Source of the DNA: Sternotherus odoratus
Taxonomy: Eukaryota; Chordata; Testudines; Kinosternidae
Length of the DNA: 64,000 nt
Assembly (NCBI GenBank): GCA_032164245.1
Contig: JAVMKO010000004.1
Span: forward strand, 30,977,626 to 31,041,625
Reading direction: 5' to 3'
This document shows positions 58,306 through 64,000 of this stretch, piece by piece. The position numbers were made by a program, and so were the translations under genes. Position 1 is the stretch's first letter. Every line of letters starts with the position of its first letter. The notes under the pieces were generated by a model. It made no database searches. It was not told the DNA's origin and saw only the letters and a program-made list of their open reading frames with translations.

Positions 58306-59892
58306 CTGTAACCTAGAATTATCCCATACTAGCCACAGTCAAATATTGTAATATCACCTTCTTGATCTCAAATTACTGAGCCTGCCATCCCTTGTACCGT
58401 TACTCTAACCATCTCTGTTAGGTTACATCTTGCTCCAATATTAATATGATAGCTGGATACTACAAATCCCTATTATGCAGTGCTAATTACAATCAGCTAT
58501 TTTGAACATGACTTTTTGTTAAAACTATTTTAAAATAGTGCAGTGTCCTTATAAATAAGAGGAAAATCCATGGTATCTGCCAAGGCTTGATGAGTCTAAA
58601 ACTAAAAATCAGATAACATGACATGATTATTTTATCATAAATGTATTTCTGTTTTTCTCATCCCTCCATTCCAAGGATGATGACTAAGCTTTATTCAGGA
58701 GGCAGATTTCCAAAACTAATTACTATTGCACTTACCTCATAACCCCATACTTGCTATTATTTTTTCATTTGATTTCAATTAATGTTTTCTTCCCTTGTTG
58801 ACACTGCAGTGACAAAATATTGGCAGAATGTATCTTGTATTAACAGGCTGGATTTCCAAACATGAATATTTTCAGTTAAATCTTTTAATGTTAAGAATAC
58901 TCCTGTATAGGTCTTAGCAATGACGAAGAATGATTTCATTTGAAGATTGGTATGTCTAAGAATATACCCTAGAAGGAACAATTACAGCAGTGCAGAAAAA
59001 TACAGTGAAACAGCTTAGCTGACTGTGGGTCGGTTATACTTCTAGAAAAATATGATATTCCATGCTACCTCAGTAGCCAGAGGCTATGCACAAAATAATT
59101 ATTCTCTACAGGACTTCTACTCCTAGGTGAGCATTTTCTAACTCCTGAAAGGCAAGTATATACTCAAATTCCATTTATAAATAACAGAGTGTGCATGTGT
59201 TACACCTCTCCAGGCCTCTATGGAAAATTTAATCTCAACCTAGTCTATTCAGCAGGCTTGGGCCAGAGTGAAACAAGTGAAGAGGTCTGTGTTTTGTCAG
59301 AAATCGTACTGGTTTCTTGCAGAATGTAATTGAAATTAAACATTTTGATTTCAATGACTTGGCAAAATCTGATGGAGATGAAAAAAATGCTTGCCACAAG
59401 TTTTTCCTACCAGATCTGTTATTTAATAACTTCTCTGGGCAGCCTAAGTAAGTAATGTTTCCCCACTTTCAAGAACTGAGTCTGTGGGTAAAACAAGAAA
59501 TCTTGACTAGGTAAAGGCAACACAGCATCTGCTTAAGAAAACCCTGCCACAGTATATCTAAATGAATGATGACTAAGATATTCCCCACACAAACTTTGAC
59601 ACTCACCCAGTAAGTTGGTTTACCACTGCCACTGTGACATCCAATAGATAAATGACCCTTTATCAAATCACTCGCCCTTCATCCTTCCTCTTTATTTAGC
59701 AGCTGGATAAGGGTCGTCTCCCCTGAGTTCACTCGTTCTGCTGCTGTCCGCTGTGACCCATCTCAGTGTTGTATACCACCAAAGAGCCACTCTGTGTTCT
59801 CCCAGCAGATTCTTCCAAACACTTCAGGATCCTCAATAGTGTGGAACTACTAGCATATGGTTTATTACTGTAAGGAACATAGGTAATATATT
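58306..59892. other. Anonymous sequence
   Basis: No gene or clear transposon. Confidence 0.45.
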
Positions 59893-60195
59893 AGTAGTTC
59901 TCAAACTGTTGGTCGGGACCCCAAAATGGGTCATGACCCTGTTTGAATGGAATCATCAGGGCTGGAGTTGGACTTGCTTGGGCCCCGGACTGAAGCTGAA
60001 GCCTGAGCTCTCTCACTCAGGGCTGAAGCTCAGGCATCACTGCCCAGAACTGAAGCTGAAGCCCAGGGCGACAGGGTTCAGGTTAAAGCCCCACTATCTG
60101 GGACTGAGCCTCAGGCTTTGGCTTCAGACTTGGGCTTGGGCTCAGGCTTCGGTCCCTCTTTTCAGGGTTGTGTAGTAGTTTTTGTTGTCAGGAGG
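59893..60195 (+). mobile_element. hAT non-autonomous element, right end truncated by a CR1 3' end
   Basis: AGTAGTTCTCAAACTGTTGG with TCGGGACCCCAAAATGGGTC is a hAT (Charlie-like) terminus. The interior is a run of diverged GGGCTGAAGCTxAGGC units, and GTAGTAGTTTTTGTTGTCAG is the region before the right end, which is lost. The 88-codon frame across it reflects the short tandem units. Confidence 0.8.
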
Positions 60196-60390
60196 GAATC
60201 ACTGTCCTTAAACCTCTGACTACCAGAATCTGGGACTGGCTGATGGGATGGATCATTCCTTATATTTCCCTATTTCATTCATTCCCTCTGGAGAATCTGG
60301 CACAGGCGACTGTCAGAAGACAGGTTACTTGGCTAGATGGATCACTAGTCTGACCCAATATGGACATTTTTATGTCCCTACATATGTTAA
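60196..60390 (+). mobile_element. CR1 3'-end fragment, plus strand
   Basis: CTCTGACTACCAGAATCTGG, TCATTCATTCCCTCTGGAGA, GGCGACTGTCAGAAGACAGG, GGCTAGATGGATCACTAGTC and TGACCCAATATGGACATTTT follow the CR1 3' end in order. Confidence 0.88.
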
Positions 60391-60479
60391 TCTGCTACTG
60401 AAACAATGAGAGGGATCCCTGGATTAAACCAATGTCATTGTAAAGCTGCTATAAGTCTGGATATAGGCATTGTGTAATG

Positions 60480-60902
60480 TTCAAAGGCAAATAGTCCTCA
60501 GTGAGGAGTATTTCCATGCCAAACTTCAACTTTCTGCTCTATCTGTAAAATTGTTCAGAAAAAAATAAGTTGTTTTATATTGTGGGAAAAGTGGTTTCTT
60601 CTCTCTCTCCTTCCCCATTTCTCACATGCAAATTGCTCAGAAATTTTTTGTTCAGTCTAACACATATTTATATTCCATCAGACCAATCCTGGAAAATTTT
60701 AGCTTGAAAATAGAACATTTCAAATTTTGCTAATGACTGAAGAAAAGGGAGGTGGGTTTAGGAAGTAAAATGCTATGTAATCTTAACTACAGCAATTGTT
60801 TCCATTATTCTGTACTTTTGATACTGAAGTGTGATGTTTAAGCTTAAGTTTTCTAAAGGGTTTTGTTATTAAATATAAAGCGAGTAATTTACATATTTTC
60901 CA
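60480..60902 (+). repeat. 0.4-kb segment, copy 2 of a diverged direct pair
   Basis: It starts TTCAAAGGCAAATAGT and ends TTTACATATTTTCCA; pairs with 56384-56787. Compared with copy 1 it has small insertions (for example TATTTCCATGCC near the start and TGTAATCTTAACT in the second half). Confidence 0.93.
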
Positions 60903-61344
60903 CTTTAGACAAATGAAGCTTAATATTATCTTTGTGAAGATTGTATTTCAGTTATAATATCAATTTAAGAATTGTAGTCCACTCTTGTAAATTAAATCAG
61001 AATTATAAGTTCACCTACCTAGTCTATTTTGCTTTAACTAATTTGTTTTATAATTAATCTGCCAAATCTTTTAATACAACTGGTATATTTCCCAAATCTT
61101 AAACACAGACAAAATATCCTATGCAGAAGAAAAAGGAAAAATCCTTAACAGTCATCCCTGAGGTATTTCTACATTTCAGTTACTTAAGATATAGCTCTAT
61201 TATTCCTGCAGTAGATTTGAACATTTTTAATTTTTATTTTTTTTAAATTCAGGATTTTTGATGACCAATCTTGTTAAAGCTGATGCATGAAGCTTCCATT
61301 TTGACAATTTGTGACATATTTCCTTCCAGACATCCCCATTGGTT
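60903..61344. other. Anonymous AT-rich sequence
   Basis: Nothing recognised, though it may include 3' sequence of the LINE remnant that follows on the minus strand. Confidence 0.4.
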
Positions 61345-61760
61345 TCACATTGCTGCCAAGGTATGTAAATTGGCGCACCACTTGTGTTCCTTGGTTTTGA
61401 AAGTAATACTTGAATTAGGAGTTGCTAGGGCTCTCATTAGATCTGTGTTTGACCAGTTTTTTCTTAACTGATTATTCATCCTGTTTCTCATTGAATAGTG
61501 GACAGTCCTTGCCTTTATTTCCACTTTTGTTGAGTTCTCACTGAAAAGAGCTATATCATCAGCAAAATCAAGATCTTCTAGTGTACTGTTGCTGAAACAG
61601 ACAATGACTGTGTTGGTATCTGTCTGCACTTTTTTTCATAATTAAGTCAATGGCAATATCAAACAATAGATGTGAGAGAATGCATCCTTGTTTGTCCCTA
61701 GTGTCTATATTGACCCATTCACACACCTCAGTATAAAGCCTTTATGAAGATAATTTATTT
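61345..61760 (-). pseudogene. Reverse-transcriptase remnant of a non-CR1 LINE
   Basis: On the minus strand one frame reads KQGCILSHLLFDIAIDLIMK near 61690-61630, the RT block of the (R)QGCxLSPxLF type. After a frame change at an A-run the next frame reads TLEDLDFADDIALFSE, the catalytic FADD block (61566-61555). The wording LDxLDFADDIAL differs from CR1 (VAKFADDT) and resembles RTE/R4/Jockey-like LINEs; I cannot assign the clade. The downstream residues (RTVHYSMRNRMNNQLRKNWS) are not clearly RT. It is non-functional: split frames and no flanking domains seen. Confidence 0.75.
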
Positions 61761-64000
61761 TTATTGGCATACCATATGTGTCAATTAGGGTCCAGATTCC
61801 CCGAGGAGAGAACGGAAGTCTAAAAACCCCCAAATGAGCAGTTCAATCAACTAATTAAGTTGTATTATTGTACAACCCTGTTATTGTATTATAAGCTTTT
61901 ATTAAAGTTTGTAATGTTCAGAACTTCAGAGTCATTATGACATATATATACAGACCATAGCTATCAATCTATGTATTTAGGTATATAGAAAATTGTGTGC
62001 TTATAAACTGTACTGCAATTTTATCTATACCTCACAGTGGACATGTGCACCTCCCATGTTTACATGAAACAGGCTCCAGATAATGACCTGTTATCCAGTT
62101 AGGAAAAGACAATGGTGGGCCATTAGAGTTAATGGAAAGTCATTGAGCCTTCCCATTTCTTAAACTGAGAGAGGATTCCCACATTTGGAATACAGATAAA
62201 TCAGCCTGGAAAGGAGAGATGAGAAGTGCGGAGTGAGAGAAAGCCTTTTGAAAACAGGCTTGTGTCTGTGAGGGTTTGTTTTATTTTTAATCCAGAAATT
62301 GAGGTACTGTCACTTGGTGGGTGCTGTCCCTGAAATGCTGGATTCTCCCTATGGCTAAGGTTATGCGGGGAAGCTGTTTAAAGACAATAGGTATTAGAAA
62401 AGGGATTTTTTCCAATCTGGCAGTATAAAACCTGAGGCTGCATTTTTACATTTATTTTCTGTGCAACTTGTATGTTGCTTCATCTTAGAAAAGCCACAGA
62501 TTCAGTTAAATCATCCTCTTGTTGGTTTTTACCCATGCAGGTCTCTGTTGTGCAGACTGTGTGGAGTGTGTATGCCTAAGTAAGCTGGTGTCTGGGAGGC
62601 TGGCTTCATGCCTTCAAAGGTGACAAACCAGAAGGGAATGTCTGAGTGTTTCATAGTTAAGAATTTGGAGAGAGTGGATTTGGGGATACTCTGGACTTGA
62701 AGAGCTATTGGTGTTGCCCTGCAAAGAGTAACTAGACTGATGGAAGCCAGGGTGAGACCCTGTGCTTGTGGGCAGGCTTTTGGTGTAAGTGGTCTGAACC
62801 AAAGCTGTACAACATTAAAGGCACTCAAGACTACAGAGCAGTTGGTGACAGAACCTCTGATTGGTCTGGGTGATCACCACAATGTGTCACTGTAACAATT
62901 CAAGATGTACCAGAGTGAATCATGATGCAGGGTGCCAAGAGTGTTCTTGAAGTTTGTGATCCAACTTACTGTTGGGATTCAAAAGCTCCATATCCACCAA
63001 AGGTAAAGGCAGATGTCTTGTTACCTCTGAAAGCAAATGCCTGAGAAAAATTGTATTAAATTCAATTAATTTATAACAAATGCTGAGATTTGTTACTGCA
63101 CCCAAACCCCCTTCTATCAAAAGTTATTTAGAAAAGAAAATGAAATATTTGGATCATGTGTTAAGAAGGAAGTCAGAGTATCTGTCATGCCACTTCATAC
63201 CAGTGGGGAGGTGATGAAACATGTAATAGAGGCTGACGGAAAGAATCCCTTTGCTTAACAGCATTAACAGAATGAAAACTTATGGGACATAACAACATTA
63301 AGGACATGTAGACTGTGGCCCAGGATAGGCAGGGATGGTGGACCCTTGTTTGTGCCCTATGCGACTAGTGTGGGGAGGATTCAGCTATATAGTGAAAGTC
63401 ACATAAGAGCAAACAGTTTTGAGGCTACAACAGCACAGATAGCAGGGACAAGATCAGCATCAGAAAGGAGTTCTCATAGTCTGCAGCCTAACCACTAATG
63501 AGAGAAGACATAATGTGACATCTAAAATTCAAGGAGCATCAAGTAAACTATAGTAATCCAGAGACTGCAAATTGAATTGAGAAAAGTTCAGACATATACC
63601 TCCAAGAGACAGTCCATGACTCTTTTAGATGTTTTTACTACAAGCACAGTATCACTTCTGGGGTTTTTTTTCTGATTGTACCTATCAGAGTGTATTCTCA
63701 TCCATTTCTTCACCTTTATCAGGCATTAGGAAAGCAGAGAGACTGTTGTATCTGTACCTATCATAGAACTGTCAAAAGAATAATTGAGGGTGCAAAAGAA
63801 ATTCCAGGCTTTTTTTTAAAAAAATAGTTCATGTACTTACTTTCAACTCACTTGCATTATTTGAAATGCAGTCATGGAGACAAAGGTTAATCCAATATAA
63901 CATTGTAGCAGCATTATTAGGATTTTCTTAAGAATAAGCAAATTATCCTGACATCAGCAGTGATTTCCATTTCTGCTAAAACTCTGCAAATAAAGTGAAA
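61761..64000. other. Anonymous sequence to the window end
   Basis: No gene recognised. The part at 62220-62900 is more GC-balanced and G/T-rich (GAGGGTTTGTTTTATTTTTA, GTGAGACCCTGTGCTTGTGG, GCACTCAAGACTACAGAGCA) and might be an LTR-type turtle repeat, but no terminal repeats were found. Confidence 0.4.

Noticed and set aside
59909..60175. 88-codon frame with repeated LKLKP-like units
   Set aside because: The units mirror short tandem repeats inside a hAT non-autonomous element; no protein family.

Overview
The window is non-coding vertebrate DNA, almost certainly from a turtle (probably a cryptodire). This rests on the repeat content: CR1 LINEs whose sequence follows the turtle CR1 consensus as I know it, a Tigger/pogo element, several hAT families, many short TIR elements beginning GGCTTGTCTACAC-like, and a 5S-rRNA-derived SINE. 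Base composition is AT-rich throughout except for one GC/CpG-rich patch at about 14.95-15.42 kb. I found no convincing host protein-coding exon, no intact tRNA or rRNA gene and no CRISPR array. The window is best read as intergenic or deep intronic sequence built up by transposon insertion.

Layout. 0-4.3 kb: one retroposon-like fragment and otherwise anonymous DNA. 4.35-5.0 kb: a processed pseudogene of ribosomal protein S6. 5-11.4 kb: anonymous. 11.4-15.7 kb: a nest in which a 2.9-kb Tigger (perfect 24-bp TIR ends, TA target duplication, transposase broken by two frameshifts, internal 112-bp minisatellite) sits inside an older repeat. 16.0-18.5 kb: a minus-strand CR1 with internal deletion, followed by a 210-bp element flanked by a 13-bp duplication. 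23.6 kb: a foldback. 25.4-26.7 kb: a hAT MITE with 8-bp target duplication nested in an older retroposon tail, then a 0.55-kb TIR element. 29.2-31.0 kb: another TIR element and a second minus-strand CR1 covering endonuclease and linker. 35.2-36.2 kb: a complete 5S-derived SINE with 10-bp target duplications, then a 44-bp inverted repeat. 41.4-48.7 kb: the densest repeat cluster, with a palindromic hAT, CR1 3' ends, MITEs and two identical 79-bp segments. 50.3 kb: a short retroposon with perfect 13-bp target duplications that shares its body with the 5S SINE. 53.5-60.9 kb: hAT remnants and two diverged copies of a 0.4-kb segment in direct orientation. 61.3-61.8 kb: a reverse-transcriptase remnant of a non-CR1 LINE.

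Nothing here forms a working multi-gene system. The main interest is in transposon architecture: nested insertions whose order can be read, a 5S-SINE with a candidate partner element, a hAT with inverted transposase segments, and unexplained local duplications. Repeat class names come from remembered family consensus sequences, not from a database search; boundaries are approximate unless target duplications are given.
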